DNA from: Methylobacterium planeticum
Lineage (GTDB): Bacteria; Pseudomonadota; Alphaproteobacteria; Rhizobiales; Beijerinckiaceae
Assembly (NCBI RefSeq): GCF_008806345.1
Contig: NZ_VZZJ01000008.1
Location: 1 to 64,000, forward strand
DNA: 64,000 nt
Direction of reading: 5' to 3'
This document shows, one piece after another, positions 31,231 to 40,631 of the stretch. Below the pieces are notes generated by a model. The model was not told the DNA's origin, ran no database searches, and was given only the letters and a program-made list of their open reading frames with translations. Every line of letters begins with the position of its first letter. The first letter of the stretch is position 1. A program made the position numbers and the translations under genes.

Positions 31231-31475
31231 GAGCCCTGATGCTGATGGCGGCTTTCCTCGCCGCCGCCCCGGCTCCGGCCGGCGAGCGTCCCGCCCGCGC
31301 GCGCCTCTGCCCGGAGGACGCGCCGGAGGGGGTGCGCCTGCCGCCGCAGCCGGGCTGCGGCCCGCAGGCGCGTCCGCGCGCCGCGGCCGCGTCCGACGGG
31401 TTCCGGGACCTCGGCAACGGGGTGAAGCTGCGCATCGGCGGCCGGGTCTCGGCCGATTACGACGTGCGGCGCTGA
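31227..31475 (+). CDS. Small exported protein, 82 aa
   Basis: Overlaps the protease stop by 4 nt (GTGA). Signal-like start MRALMLMAAFLAAAPAPAG, then a proline-rich mature part with two cysteines (LCPEDAP and QPGCGPQ) and a C-terminal strand-rich end NGVKLRIGGRVSADYDVRR. It is probably periplasmic. No family recognised; the tight overlap suggests a role with the protease. Confidence 0.55.
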   Translation: MRALMLMAAFLAAAPAPAGERPARARLCPEDAPEGVRLPPQPGCGPQARPRAAAASDGFRDLGNGVKLRIGGRVSADYDVRR

Positions 31476-31477
31476 GC

Positions 31478-32245
31478 ATGGCCCTCGCGCTCGGCCTGCT
31501 CGCCTGCCTCGCCCTCTGGTGGTTCTCGAAGAACGGCGCCCGGTTCGGCCCGGCCCTGACCGGGCGGCTGCTGCGGCGCGTGGCGGCCTGGGGCGCCCTC
31601 GTCCTGGCGGCGTTCTTCCTGCTGCGCGGGCGCATCGACCTCGCGCTCGTCCTCGGGCTCGGCGGGGTCTGGCTCCTCGAAGGGCCGGAGAATCTCGGGC
31701 GGCGCCTGCGCGGCGTCTTCAAGGGCAAGCCGGGCGCCCGGGGCCTATGGGGTGCGGCCGGCCTGCGCGGCCTCGCCGAGCGGCTGCGGCCGGCCGCCCG
31801 GCCGCGCCGCTCCCCGGTGATCGAGCTCGCGATCCTCCCCGACGGCAGCCTCGGCCCCGGCTTCGTGCGCGCCGGACCGCTGGCGGGGGAGCCCCTCGAC
31901 CGGCTGGCACCGGACGTCCTGCGCGACCTGCTCGGGATCTGCCGCCTGCGCGACCCCGAGGGCGCGCGCCTGCTAGAGGCGTATCTCGACGGCCGGCACC
32001 CCGGTTGGCGTGTAGACGCTCAGCGCGATGCCGACGCGCGGGCGCGCCGCCCGGCGGACCCAGGGGCGATGACGCAGGATGAGGCCTATGAGGTCCTGGG
32101 GCTTCAGCGCGGGGCGTCCCCAGAGGAGATCCGCACGGCCCATCGGGCGCTGATGAAGCGGCTTCACCCCGACCAGGGCGGAACCGCCGAGCGGGCCGCG
32201 CGCGTCAACGCGGCTCGGGACAGACTGACGAACCGACATCGCTGA
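31478..32245 (+). CDS. Membrane-anchored J-domain protein
   Basis: A 255-aa protein with two N-terminal membrane helices (about 2-18 and 35-70), a basic cytosolic middle, and a C-terminal J domain (about 195-255): DEAYEVLGLQRGASPEEIRTAHRALMKRLHPDQGG with an intact HPD motif. The arrangement is like TerB/DjlA-type and TIM14-like J proteins that recruit DnaK to the inner membrane. It starts 2 bp after the small exported protein, so protease, exported peptide and DnaK recruiter appear to be one operon. Confidence 0.8.
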   Translation: MALALGLLACLALWWFSKNGARFGPALTGRLLRRVAAWGALVLAAFFLLRGRIDLALVLGLGGVWLLEGPENLGRRLRGVFKGKPGARGLWGAAGLRGLAERLRPAARPRRSPVIELAILPDGSLGPGFVRAGPLAGEPLDRLAPDVLRDLLGICRLRDPEGARLLEAYLDGRHPGWRVDAQRDADARARRPADPGAMTQDEAYEVLGLQRGASPEEIRTAHRALMKRLHPDQGGTAERAARVNAARDRLTNRHR

Positions 32246-32422
32246 TACTCCACGCGCGTTGCCAGATAGTGGTGACGCCCGGCGCCCCTCCCGGGCCCCG
32301 CGCGGCGTCGCTCGGGACCGGCGCGCGCGCCGGTCCTCGCCGCGGCCGGGTTCAACCCCGCGTCCTGCGGCGAACTCTGCGGGAACGGCTGACGGCCGCC
32401 CCCGAATCCCGTCGACGGAGCC

Positions 32423-33916
32423 TCAGCTCCGGGTGGCGAAGCAGTTGAATCCGCTGCGCTTCAGGGCCTTGCAGGCATCCTGGGCCGAATCCTGCTCGGA
32501 GAAGCCGGAGAAGCGCGCCCGGAACAGGGTGGCTCCGCCGTGCTCGACCTTGACGGTGTAGGGCGAGGCCTTGGCGAGGGCGCCGCCGCCGCGGCTGCGG
32601 GCCTCGGCGAGCATCGACTTCGCCTTGTCCTCGTCGTCCATCGCACCGAGCTGGATCACCCAGGGGCTCGGCACGACGCGGGGGCCGGACAGGGGCTTCG
32701 GCGCCTCGGTGCGGGCCTGGCCGCCATCGACGGAGGCGAGGCGCGCCTCGGACTTGGCGGAGCCCGGGAAGGGCGCCTGGCCGCCGGCCGGGGCCGCGTA
32801 GGCCTGGGCCGCCTTCGGAAGGGCCTGCGGGCCAGACTTCCAGGCCATGCCGGCGCTGCCGGGGGTGGTGGTGGCGCGGTTCGGGCTGATGTCGAGGGGC
32901 TGGTTGCGGTCGGTCGAGGCGGTGGTCTCGATCTCGTCGTCCTCCGCCGAGGCGACCTGCGTGCGGGTACGGGAGACGGCGTCGGCCACGACCGCGGGGC
33001 GGGTGCGCTCGGCGACGTCCGTGGTCGGGCTGGTCTGGCGGGCTCCCGCATAGGCGCGGGGCAGGCTCGCCCGCACGAGGTCGGCCATGATCCGGTCGCG
33101 GCTCGCCCCCGACTTGCCGCCGAGCACGATGGCGACGATCTGGCGGTCGTCCGACTTCGCCGCCGTCATCAGGTTGAAGCCCGAATCGCGGGTGTAGCCG
33201 GTCTTGATGCCGTCCACGCCCTCGACCCGGCCGAGCAGGTGGTTGTGGTTGCCGATGACCCGCCCGCGGAAGGCGAAGGAGCGGGTCTGGAAGTAGCGGT
33301 AGTAGCGCGGGAACCGATCCTGGATGGCGCGGGCGAGGATCGTCAGGTCGCGCGCGGTGGTGACCTGGTCCGCATCCGGCAGACCGGAGGCGTTGGCGTA
33401 GTTCGTCCGGCTCATGCCGAGGGCGTGGGCCTTGGCCGTCATCGCCTGCGCGAAGCGCTCCTCGGAGCCCGAGATGTTCTCACCGATGGCGCAGGCCACG
33501 TCGTTGGCCGACTTCGTCACGATCGCCTTGATGGCGTCCTCGACCTCGATGGTTGAGCCCGGGCGCAGGCCGAGCTTCGAGGGCGATTGGGCGGCGGCAC
33601 GGGCCGAGATGGTCAGCTCGGAATCGAGGGCGAACCGGCCCTTCTCCATCTGCTCGAAGAGCATGTAGAGGGTCATCACCTTGGTGATGGAGGCCGGGTG
33701 GCGCAGCGAATCCTCGTTGACGGCGTGCAGGGTCTTGCCCGTCTTCACGTCGACGACCATCGCGGCGTAGGGCGGGTTGTAGCCGCCGCCCGCGCGGGCA
33801 TGGCCGTGCCGGCGCCGGGCTTCGGCGGGCGAGGCGAGGGCGGTGAGCACCGCGGCGGCGGCGAGGGCGGCAGGCAGCGCGCGGGACATCCCGGAGCGGC
33901 TCGATACGCTACGCAT
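32423..33916 (-). CDS. D-alanyl-D-alanine carboxypeptidase with C-terminal SPOR domain
   Basis: A 497-aa penicillin-binding protein of the DacA/DacC/DacF class. A signal peptide (about 1-33) precedes the catalytic domain. The SxxK motif is SITK near 76-79, with SAN in TKSANDVAC and KTG in GIKTGYTRDSGFN. A long low-complexity Pro/Ala/Thr linker leads to a SPOR domain (about 420-497: PWVIQLGAMDDEDKAKSMLAEA, VKVEHGGATLFRARFSGFSEQDSAQDACKALK). It trims the stem peptide of peptidoglycan in the periplasm; SPOR binds denuded glycans at division sites. ATG at 33916 is chosen; in-frame ATGs upstream are possible. Confidence 0.88.
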   Translation of the reverse strand: MRSVSSRSGMSRALPAALAAAAVLTALASPAEARRRHGHARAGGGYNPPYAAMVVDVKTGKTLHAVNEDSLRHPASITKVMTLYMLFEQMEKGRFALDSELTISARAAAQSPSKLGLRPGSTIEVEDAIKAIVTKSANDVACAIGENISGSEERFAQAMTAKAHALGMSRTNYANASGLPDADQVTTARDLTILARAIQDRFPRYYRYFQTRSFAFRGRVIGNHNHLLGRVEGVDGIKTGYTRDSGFNLMTAAKSDDRQIVAIVLGGKSGASRDRIMADLVRASLPRAYAGARQTSPTTDVAERTRPAVVADAVSRTRTQVASAEDDEIETTASTDRNQPLDISPNRATTTPGSAGMAWKSGPQALPKAAQAYAAPAGGQAPFPGSAKSEARLASVDGGQARTEAPKPLSGPRVVPSPWVIQLGAMDDEDKAKSMLAEARSRGGGALAKASPYTVKVEHGGATLFRARFSGFSEQDSAQDACKALKRSGFNCFATRS

Positions 33917-34077
33917 CACGACTGACCGCCCCCGACCTTCCGGCATCGCCGGTTTGCAACGCACCATCTGCACGAGGGGCGCGCCTGCGCCGTGCCCTCG
34001 CAACGTCTGTCAATTACGGTAGGAGGATGCGGTTACGGGCCGGTTAATGGATTGAGGCGCTTTCGCGGCTTTGTTTC

Positions 34078-34122
34078 GCACTGCAACATGGTCTTGACGA
34101 TCCATGTTGCAGTGCACATATT
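34078..34122 (+). promoter_or_regulatory. Phasin promoter with perfect 14-bp inverted repeat
   Basis: GCACTGCAACATGG (34078-34091) and its exact reverse complement (34102-34115) flank a 10-nt spacer that contains TTGACG (34094-34099). With a 17-nt gap a CATATT -10 follows at 34117-34122. A protein bound to the palindrome would cover the -35 and most of the spacer. TGCA-rich palindromes like this fit PhaR, the PHB-sensing repressor of phasin genes; identity is inferred. Confidence 0.65.
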
Positions 34123-34218
34123 TGGCTTGCCGGCAGGCTCGCCTCGGGCGAGCCGGATCCGGCGCCCTTGCACACTCCAACCTGGAAGGGGCGTCCCGAG
34201 CGGGGCGCCGGATCGACG

Positions 34219-34548
34219 ATGAGCAACAGCCTCGAGACCACCGAAGCCGCCCTCAAGACCGGCATGAGCGCCGTGATGCAGAGCGTCGGCGCCGCCTCGA
34301 AGACGACCCAGACCATCGGCATCGAGATGGTCGATTTCGCCAAGCAGTCCTTCGAGGACACCGTCGCGACCGCCGAGAAGCTCACGAAGGCCGGCAGCCT
34401 CGGCAAGGCGGTGGAGGTCCAGACCGCCTACGTGAAGGGCTCCTACGAGCGCTCGCTTGCCCAGGCCGCGACCCTGCGCGATCTCTACGTGGCCCTCGCC
34501 CGGGACCTGGCGAAGCCGTTCGCGGGCCTGACCTCCAAGGTCGCCTGA
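34219..34548 (+). CDS. Phasin (PHB granule-associated protein)
   Basis: A 109-aa amphipathic helical protein with the phasin family pattern: MQSVGAASKTTQTIGIEMVDFAKQSFEDTVATAEKLTKAGSLGKAVEVQTAYVKGSYERSLAQA, ending LAKPFAGLTSKVA. Phasins coat poly-3-hydroxybutyrate granules. The promoter carries a large palindrome (34078-34122), and a terminator-like hairpin follows at 34594-34621. ATG at 34219 is chosen; a TTG at 34168 would add 17 unlikely residues. Confidence 0.85.
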   Translation: MSNSLETTEAALKTGMSAVMQSVGAASKTTQTIGIEMVDFAKQSFEDTVATAEKLTKAGSLGKAVEVQTAYVKGSYERSLAQAATLRDLYVALARDLAKPFAGLTSKVA

Positions 34549-34565
34549 CGCCCGCACCCCGGTCG

Positions 34566-34623
34566 GGGCGCTCCTGGCCGTCCGGGCGCTCCTGGCCGTC
34601 CGGGCGCCCTGCCGGACGGCCTT
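34566..34623 (+). terminator. Phasin terminator with duplicated left arm
   Basis: An 18-bp unit, GGGCGCTCCTGGCCGTCC, occurs twice in tandem (34566-34583 and 34584-34601). The sequence CGGACGGCC (34613-34621) can pair with GGCCGTCCG from either copy, giving two mutually exclusive 9-bp stems. Only a short TT follows, so termination strength is uncertain. Confidence 0.5.
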
Positions 34624-34810
34624 CCCGTGTTCGATCAAGGCCTTGCGCCCGGCGCGGCCCGGTGCCCCGGCGCACAGGCCGTCGCCGGGCTTCGCACCGA
34701 TCGACGCGGAGTGACGGACAAGTGCGCGCAGCCGACTGGCGAAGTCGCGTCCCGCTCTATAGATTGCCGTCGTAGCGAGCGCGCCTCGCCGGCGCGCCCC
34801 GCGAGCAGCC

Positions 34811-35254
34811 ATGCCGCCAGATGGGGTCGGTTCGATTCAGATGTCTCACGTCCCGACGATGCGGGGCTCCGCATCCCTGCCTGCCGCGCCTCGGCCGGGC
34901 ACAGAGCGGACCCCGGTCGTCGCCGCCTCGGATCCGCGTGCACCGGGGGGCGACGACCGCTCGAACACCGCGATCATCACGCGGACGAAGCCGCGCACGA
35001 AGCGCCCGAGCCTCTACCGGGTGCTGCTGCTGAACGACGACTACACGCCGATGGAGTTCGTGGTCCACGTCGTCGAGCGGTTCTTCAACAAGAGCCACGA
35101 GGACGCCTACCAGATCATGATGCACGTCCACCACAACGGGGTGGGAGAGTGCGGGGTGTTCACCTACGAGGTCGCGGAGACCAAGGTGACGCAGGTGATG
35201 GACTTTGCCCGCAAACATCAACATCCTCTCCAGTGCGTTATGGAAAAGAAATAG
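34811..35254 (+). CDS. clpS: ATP-dependent Clp protease adaptor ClpS
   Basis: A 147-aa adaptor with a disordered N-terminal extension of about 60 residues and a complete ClpS core: [74 protein letters not shown]. The [10 protein letters not shown] motif forms the N-degron pocket that delivers N-end-rule substrates to ClpA. The clpA start is 24 bp after its stop, the normal partner arrangement. ATG at 34841 is an equally possible start; neither has a strong ribosome binding site. Confidence 0.92.
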   Translation: MPPDGVGSIQMSHVPTMRGSASLPAAPRPGTERTPVVAASDPRAPGGDDRSNTAIITRTKPRTKRPSLYRVLLLNDDYTPMEFVVHVVERFFNKSHEDAYQIMMHVHHNGVGECGVFTYEVAETKVTQVMDFARKHQHPLQCVMEKK

Positions 35255-35278
35255 GCACCCCAGACAGAGGGCAGCGCT

Positions 35279-37765
35279 TTGCCAAGCTTCTCACGTAGCC
35301 TAGAACAAGCCCTCCACCGCGCCCTGGCGCTCGCCGGCGAACGCCGGCACGAATACGCGACCTTGGAGCACCTGCTCCTCGCCCTCGTGGACGATCAGGA
35401 CGCGGCCGCCGTCATGCGGGCCTGCAACGTCGAGATCGACGCGCTGAAGCGCAGCCTCGTCGAATATGTCGACACCGAACTCTCGAACCTCACCGGCGAC
35501 GGACGCCAGGACGCCAAGCCCACGGCCGGCTTCCAGCGCGTGATCCAGCGCGCCGTGATCCATGTCCAGTCCTCGGGCCGCGAGGAGGTGACGGGGGCGA
35601 ACGTGCTGGTGGCGATCTTCGCCGAGCGCGAGAGCCACGCCGCCTACTTCCTGCAGGAGCAGGACATGACCCGCTACGACGCGGTCAACTACATCAGCCA
35701 CGGCATCGCCAAACGCCCCGGCGCCTCCGAGGCGAAGCCCGTGCGCGGGGCCGACGAGGAGGGCTCGGGCGAGCGTCCGAGCAGCGAGGACGGGGAGAGC
35801 CGCACCAAGAAGAAGGGCGACGCCCTCGACGCCTACTGCGTCAACCTCAACAAGAAGGCCCGCGACGGCAAGATCGACCCGCTGATCGGCCGCGAATCCG
35901 AGGTGCAGCGCACGATCCAGGTGCTCTGCCGCCGGCAGAAGAACAACCCGCTCCTCGTCGGCGATCCCGGCGTCGGCAAGACCGCGATCGCCGAGGGCCT
36001 CGCCCGCAAGATCATCCAGCACGAGGTGCCGGAGGTTCTGGCCGACGCCACCGTCTTCTCCCTCGACATGGGCACGCTGCTGGCCGGCACCCGCTACCGC
36101 GGCGACTTCGAGGAGCGCCTCAAGCAGGTGATGAAGGAGATCGAGGCGCACCCGAACGCCATCATGTTCATCGACGAGATCCACACCGTGATCGGTGCGG
36201 GCGCGACGTCGGGCGGCGCGATGGATGCCTCGAACCTCCTGAAGCCCGCCCTCGCCTCGGGGACGCTGCGCTGCATCGGCTCGACCACCTACAAGGAGTA
36301 CCGCCAGTACTTCGAGAAGGACCGGGCCCTGGTGCGCCGCTTCCAGAAGATCGACGTGAACGAGCCGTCGATCCCGGACGCGATCGAGATCGTGAAGGGT
36401 CTGCGGCCGTATTTCGAGGAGTTCCACAAGCTCAAGTACACGACCGATGCCGTGAAGGCGGCGGTCGAGCTGTCCGCGCGCTACATCAACGACCGCAAGC
36501 TGCCCGACAAGGCGATCGACGTGATCGACGAGACCGGCGCCTCGCAGATGCTGCTGCCGGAGGCGCGCCGCAAGCGCACCATCGGCGTCAAGGAGATCGA
36601 GGCGACCATCGCCACGATGGCCCGCATCCCCGCCAAGACCGTCTCGAAGGACGACGCGGTGGTGCTGCAGCACCTCACCGAGAACCTGAAGCGGGTGGTC
36701 TACGGCCAGACCAACGCCATCGAGGCCTTGACCTCGGCGATCAAGCTCGCCCGGGCGGGCCTGCGCGATCCCGACAAGCCGATCGGCTCCTACCTGTTCG
36801 CCGGCCCGACCGGCGTCGGCAAGACCGAGGCCGCCAAGCAGCTCGCCGCCTCCCTCGGCATCGAGATGCTGCGCTTCGACATGTCGGAATACATGGAGCG
36901 CCACACCGTAAGCCGCCTGATCGGCGCGCCCCCCGGCTATGTCGGCTTCGACCAGGGCGGCCTGCTGACCGACGGCATCGACCAGCACCCGCATTGCGTG
37001 CTTCTCCTCGACGAGATCGAGAAGGCGCATCCGGACCTGTTCAACATCCTGTTGCAGGTGATGGACCACGGCAAGCTGACCGACCACAACGGCAAGCAGG
37101 TCGATTTCCGCAACGTCATCATCATCATGACGACGAATGCGGGGGCGTCCGACCTGGCGAAGTCGGCCTACGGCTTCACCCAGACCAAGCGCTCGGGCGA
37201 CGACGTCGAGGCGATCAACCGGCTGTTCGCGCCGGAATTCCGCAACCGCCTCGATGCGATCATCTCGTTCGGCCACCTGCCGAAGGAGGTCGTCGCCAAG
37301 GTGGTCGACAAGTTCGTGCTCCAGCTCGAGGCCCAGCTCGCCGACCGCAACGTCACCATCGAGCTCTCGGACGAGGCGCGCGACTGGCTGGTCGAGCACG
37401 GCTACGACGACGCGATGGGCGCCCGCCCGATGGCGCGGCTGATCCAGTCGACCATCAAGACGCCGCTCGCCGACGAGGTCCTGTTCGGACGCCTCAAGGA
37501 TGGCGGTGCCGTGAAGGTGGTGGTCAAGAAGCCGGAGGACGCGGAGGCCAAGGCGGGCGAGAAGGACAGCCTCGGCTTCGAGTTCCCGGCCGGCCCCGTG
37601 ACGCCGAAACCCGAGAAGGACGTTACCAACGCGACCCGGAAGCACAAGCGCTCGAAGCCCCGCGCGACCACCCGCAAAAAGGCCCAGAAGGACGACAAGG
37701 GCGGCGGGTCCGGCGGTTCGGGCGGCGTGCGCACCGTGCCCAAGGTGCCGCTCGTGCGGGCCTAA
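35279..37765 (+). CDS. clpA: ATP-dependent Clp protease ATP-binding subunit ClpA
   Basis: An 828-aa AAA+ unfoldase. The Clp-N double repeat is at 1-145 ([26 protein letters not shown]). AAA1 has Walker [14 protein letters not shown] and Walker [14 protein letters not shown]2 has Walker [14 protein letters not shown] and Walker [12 protein letters not shown]; a C-terminal D2-small domain follows. The last 65 residues form a lysine-rich, glycine-rich tail that E. coli ClpA does not have. The TTG at 35279 gives [12 protein letters not shown] and has AGAGGG about 8 nt upstream. It works with ClpP in the cytoplasm, with ClpS feeding substrates. Confidence 0.95.
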   Translation: MPSFSRSLEQALHRALALAGERRHEYATLEHLLLALVDDQDAAAVMRACNVEIDALKRSLVEYVDTELSNLTGDGRQDAKPTAGFQRVIQRAVIHVQSSGREEVTGANVLVAIFAERESHAAYFLQEQDMTRYDAVNYISHGIAKRPGASEAKPVRGADEEGSGERPSSEDGESRTKKKGDALDAYCVNLNKKARDGKIDPLIGRESEVQRTIQVLCRRQKNNPLLVGDPGVGKTAIAEGLARKIIQHEVPEVLADATVFSLDMGTLLAGTRYRGDFEERLKQVMKEIEAHPNAIMFIDEIHTVIGAGATSGGAMDASNLLKPALASGTLRCIGSTTYKEYRQYFEKDRALVRRFQKIDVNEPSIPDAIEIVKGLRPYFEEFHKLKYTTDAVKAAVELSARYINDRKLPDKAIDVIDETGASQMLLPEARRKRTIGVKEIEATIATMARIPAKTVSKDDAVVLQHLTENLKRVVYGQTNAIEALTSAIKLARAGLRDPDKPIGSYLFAGPTGVGKTEAAKQLAASLGIEMLRFDMSEYMERHTVSRLIGAPPGYVGFDQGGLLTDGIDQHPHCVLLLDEIEKAHPDLFNILLQVMDHGKLTDHNGKQVDFRNVIIIMTTNAGASDLAKSAYGFTQTKRSGDDVEAINRLFAPEFRNRLDAIISFGHLPKEVVAKVVDKFVLQLEAQLADRNVTIELSDEARDWLVEHGYDDAMGARPMARLIQSTIKTPLADEVLFGRLKDGGAVKVVVKKPEDAEAKAGEKDSLGFEFPAGPVTPKPEKDVTNATRKHKRSKPRATTRKKAQKDDKGGGSGGSGGVRTVPKVPLVRA

Positions 37766-37868
37766 TCCGCTCACGAGCGCCGGAAAGGCCCGCCGAGGCT
37801 TCAGTCTTTCGTGATCAGAGGGTAAGAGCGCGGCGCGCAGGTGCCGCGCGGGACGTTGAGGGGGCAAC

Positions 37869-38132
37869 ATGACGAGCGAATTGCATGAGGGCCCCCTCAC
37901 GCCGGTCTCCCGCCAGGCTCCGCCGCCGAAGCTGACGCGGCGCGAGGAGCGCCGGCGCCGGCGCAAGCGCCGCCGGCGGGGCGAGGAGATCCTGGCCTGG
38001 ATCCTCGTTCCGGTGATCATCCTCGGCATCTACTGGGGCATCAGCGCGGGCTTCGATCTCCTGGGCACCTCGCCGGGGCAGGTCTGGGACCAGCTCATGC
38101 AGGTCAAGGCCATGATGGAGAAGCGGAGCTGA
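37869..38132 (+). CDS. Small membrane protein with basic N-terminal patch, 87 aa
   Basis: GAGGGGG precedes the ATG. The N-terminus is acidic then strongly basic (RREERRRRRKRRRRGEE, about 25-41). One membrane helix follows (ILAWILVPVIILGIYWGIS, about 42-60), then a short polar C-terminus. The positive-inside rule places the basic stretch in the cytoplasm. No family recognised. It lies 100 bp after clpA on the same strand. Confidence 0.6.
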   Translation: MTSELHEGPLTPVSRQAPPPKLTRREERRRRRKRRRRGEEILAWILVPVIILGIYWGISAGFDLLGTSPGQVWDQLMQVKAMMEKRS

Positions 38133-38209
38133 CCCCGCGCCCGGGAGCTTTCGGCCGGCGCAGGACTTGATCTTCAGCCCGCCGCATCCGCGAGCGCGTC
38201 CGGTCACCC

Positions 38210-39520
38210 ATGGACTTCACCCGTCGCAGCCTTCTCGCCGGCGTTGCCCTGCTGGCAGCCCCACCCCTGCGGGCCGCGCAGCGCGACGGTCCCGTCATCG
38301 TCGTCGGCGCGGGCGCCGCCGGTCTCGCGGCCGCCGAGGTCCTGCGCCGGGCCGGGCACGCCTTCACGCTGGTCGAGGCGCGCGGGCGCATCGGCGGACG
38401 CGCCTTCACGGATGCGAGCCTCGGCCCCGACGCCGCCTTCGACGCGGGGGCGCAGTACATCCACTGGGCCGACCGCAATCCCTGGCGGGGGATCGCGGAG
38501 CGCGAGAAGGCCCGGATCGGCGCGGATTCCGGCTGGGCCCGCACCCTCCTGATCGACGGCCGGCCCGCCACCGAGGCGGAGCGCGACGCGCGCCGCGCGG
38601 GCTTCGGCACCCTCACGGCGCTCCTCGTCCCCTCGGGCGACGACCGCTCGATCCGGGCGGCCGCGCAGGTCGGCGGCGCCGGGGCCGCGCAGGCGGCCGC
38701 CAACCTCACCCGCCTGTCCCTCGGCGAGGAGCCCGAGCGCGTCTCCCTCGCCGATTACGACCGGCTCTGGTCGGGGGAGGATCTCTGGGTCGACGGCTAC
38801 GGTGCCCTCGTGGCGCGCCACCATGCCGACCTGCCGGTGCGGCGCGAGACCATCGTCACCGGCATCGACTGGTCGGGGGCCGGGGTCACGGTCGCGACGA
38901 GCCGGGGCACGCTCGCGGGGGCCGCCGTCATCGTGACGGTGCCGGTCGGCGTCCTGGCCTCGGGGGCGATCCGCTTCGCGCCCGGGCTGCCCCCCGGGAC
39001 CGAGGCCGCCCTCGCCGGCCTCGGCATGGGCGCCTACACCAAGATCGCGCTGCGCCTCGACCCGGCCCGACTCGATCTGAAGGCCGTCGGCGATGCCGTC
39101 TCGGTGGCGCGGCGGGGGGAGCGGGACCTGACGCTCTATTTCGAGATGGCGCCCTTCGGGCGTCCCCTCGCGATCGCCAATCTCGGGGGCGACGGGGCCC
39201 GCGCCCTCTGCGAGGCGGGCGAGGCCGCCGCCATCGCGGAGGCGACGGACCGCCTCGTGCAGATCCTCGGCACCGAGGCCCGCGGCGCCGTCACGGGCGG
39301 GCGTCTCGCGGGCTGGTGGACCGATCCGTTCGCCCGGGGCGGCTACTCGATCGCCAGGCCCGGATGCGCCGAGGCCCGCCTCGGGCTGCGCCGTCCCATC
39401 GCCGACCGGGTCTTCCTCGCGGGGGAGGCGCTGGCGGACGGGGGTGCCATGACGGTCGGCGGCGCCACCCTCGACGGCGCGCGCGCCGCGGCGGCGGTCC
39501 TGCGGGTCCTGGCGAGCTGA
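38210..39520 (+). CDS. Tat-exported flavin-containing amine oxidase family protein
   Basis: A 436-aa FAD oxidoreductase. A twin-arginine signal (MDFTRRSLLAGVALLAAPPLRAA) indicates export of the folded enzyme. The dinucleotide fold is VIVVGAGAAGLAAAEVLRRAG, followed by EARGRIGGRAFTD (the GG doublet of monoamine oxidases), DAGAQYIHW, and the C-terminal FAD motif FLAGEALADGGAMTVGGATLDGARAAAAVL. Family members oxidise amines or amino acids with release of H2O2. Substrate is not predictable. It is convergent with egtD. Confidence 0.85.
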   Translation: MDFTRRSLLAGVALLAAPPLRAAQRDGPVIVVGAGAAGLAAAEVLRRAGHAFTLVEARGRIGGRAFTDASLGPDAAFDAGAQYIHWADRNPWRGIAEREKARIGADSGWARTLLIDGRPATEAERDARRAGFGTLTALLVPSGDDRSIRAAAQVGGAGAAQAAANLTRLSLGEEPERVSLADYDRLWSGEDLWVDGYGALVARHHADLPVRRETIVTGIDWSGAGVTVATSRGTLAGAAVIVTVPVGVLASGAIRFAPGLPPGTEAALAGLGMGAYTKIALRLDPARLDLKAVGDAVSVARRGERDLTLYFEMAPFGRPLAIANLGGDGARALCEAGEAAAIAEATDRLVQILGTEARGAVTGGRLAGWWTDPFARGGYSIARPGCAEARLGLRRPIADRVFLAGEALADGGAMTVGGATLDGARAAAAVLRVLAS

Positions 39521-39562
39521 GGCGAGATCCCGCGCGTCGGCGACACCGTCTCGGGTCGTGTG

Positions 39563-39587
39563 CCGGCGCTCCCTCGCGGGACGCCGG
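39563..39587. terminator. Hairpin between convergent amine oxidase and egtD genes
   Basis: CCGGCG plus TCCC (one bulged C) pair with GGGA plus CGCCGG around a TCGC loop, giving a 10-bp stem. It lies midway between the two stop codons and has no T-tract. Confidence 0.45.
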
Positions 39588-39595
39588 ACCCCTCC

Positions 39596-40573
39596 TCACT
39601 CCGCCCGCGTCAGGGCATGGACCGAGAACAGGGCCTGCGGGTCGGTCCAGACGGCGGCCGATGTCCAGCCGGCCTGCAATGCGAGGCTGCGGAAGCTGTC
39701 GATCGTGTACTTGTAGCTGTTCTCGGTATGGATCGTCTCGCCCTCCACGAAGGCGAAGCGCCGGGCCGCCACCGTGACGGTCTGGGCGCGGGTGCTGACG
39801 AGGTGCATCTCGATGCGCGAGGCGGCGGCGTTGAACACGGCCCGGTGCTGGAAGCGTTCGGGGTCGAAATCGCCCGCGAGCTCCCGGTTGATCCGGGTCA
39901 GCAGGTTGCGGTTGAACGCCGCCGTGACGCCCGCCCGGTCGTCGTAGGCCGCCTCCAGCACGGACGGATCCTTCACGAGGTCGACGCCGACGATCAGGCT
40001 GGCGCCGGCCCCGAGCTCCTGCCCGAACTGGGCCAGGAGGCGCGCGGCCTCCAACGGCTCGAAATTGCCGATGGTCGAGCCGGGGAAGAAGCCCGCGAAG
40101 GCCGCGCCACCGAGATCCTGCGGCAGCGTGAAGGGCTGCGTGAAATCCGCCGCGACCGGCTCGACGCGCAGCCTCGGAAAGTCCGCCCGCAGGGCCTCGG
40201 CCTCGCTGCGCAGGAAGCTCTCGGAGACGTCGACCGGCACGTAGGCGGCGAGCTCGGGCAGGTGGCGCAGCAGGCGCCGGACCTTGACGGTGGAGCCGCT
40301 GCCGAACTCGACGAGGCTCGCGCCCCGCGGCAGCGCCGCCGCGATCTCCGCCCCGCGGGCGTCCAGGATGCCGAGCTCGGTCCGGGTCGGGTAGTATTCG
40401 GGCAGCCGGGTGATGGCCTCGAACAGGTCCGAGCCGGCCGCGTCGTAGAAGTACTTCGCGGCGAGCTGCTTCTGGGGCTTGGCGAAGCCCGCGAGCACGT
40501 CCGCGAGGAAGTCCCGATCGTCGGGCAGGCGGCTGAGCGGTGTCGCGTCCTTGAAGACGGGCTTGATGGTCAC
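39596..40573 (-). CDS. egtD: L-histidine N-alpha-methyltransferase (ergothioneine pathway)
   Basis: A 325-aa SAM-dependent methyltransferase that trimethylates histidine to hercynine. It shows the EgtD pattern: KYFYDAAGSDLFEAITRLPEYYPTRTELGIL, the SAM site LVEFGSGSTVKVRRLL, VPVDVSESFL, GFFPGSTIGNFEPLEA, and the C-terminal ENSYKYTIDSF. The GTG start at 40573 has GGAGAG upstream. It lies 58 bp after egtB in the same direction, the usual egtBD pair. Confidence 0.93.
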   Translation of the reverse strand: MTIKPVFKDATPLSRLPDDRDFLADVLAGFAKPQKQLAAKYFYDAAGSDLFEAITRLPEYYPTRTELGILDARGAEIAAALPRGASLVEFGSGSTVKVRRLLRHLPELAAYVPVDVSESFLRSEAEALRADFPRLRVEPVAADFTQPFTLPQDLGGAAFAGFFPGSTIGNFEPLEAARLLAQFGQELGAGASLIVGVDLVKDPSVLEAAYDDRAGVTAAFNRNLLTRINRELAGDFDPERFQHRAVFNAAASRIEMHLVSTRAQTVTVAARRFAFVEGETIHTENSYKYTIDSFRSLALQAGWTSAAVWTDPQALFSVHALTRAE

Positions 40574-40631
40574 GGGCTCTCTCCAGGAACGCGATGGCAA
40601 CGCGGGGTGTGGGACGGGGCGCGATGTCCGA

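Noticed and set aside
32340..32370. GGGTTCAACCCC looking like a tRNA T-arm
   Set aside because: No acceptor stem, anticodon arm or CCA-proximal pairing can be built around it; no tRNA gene was found in the window.
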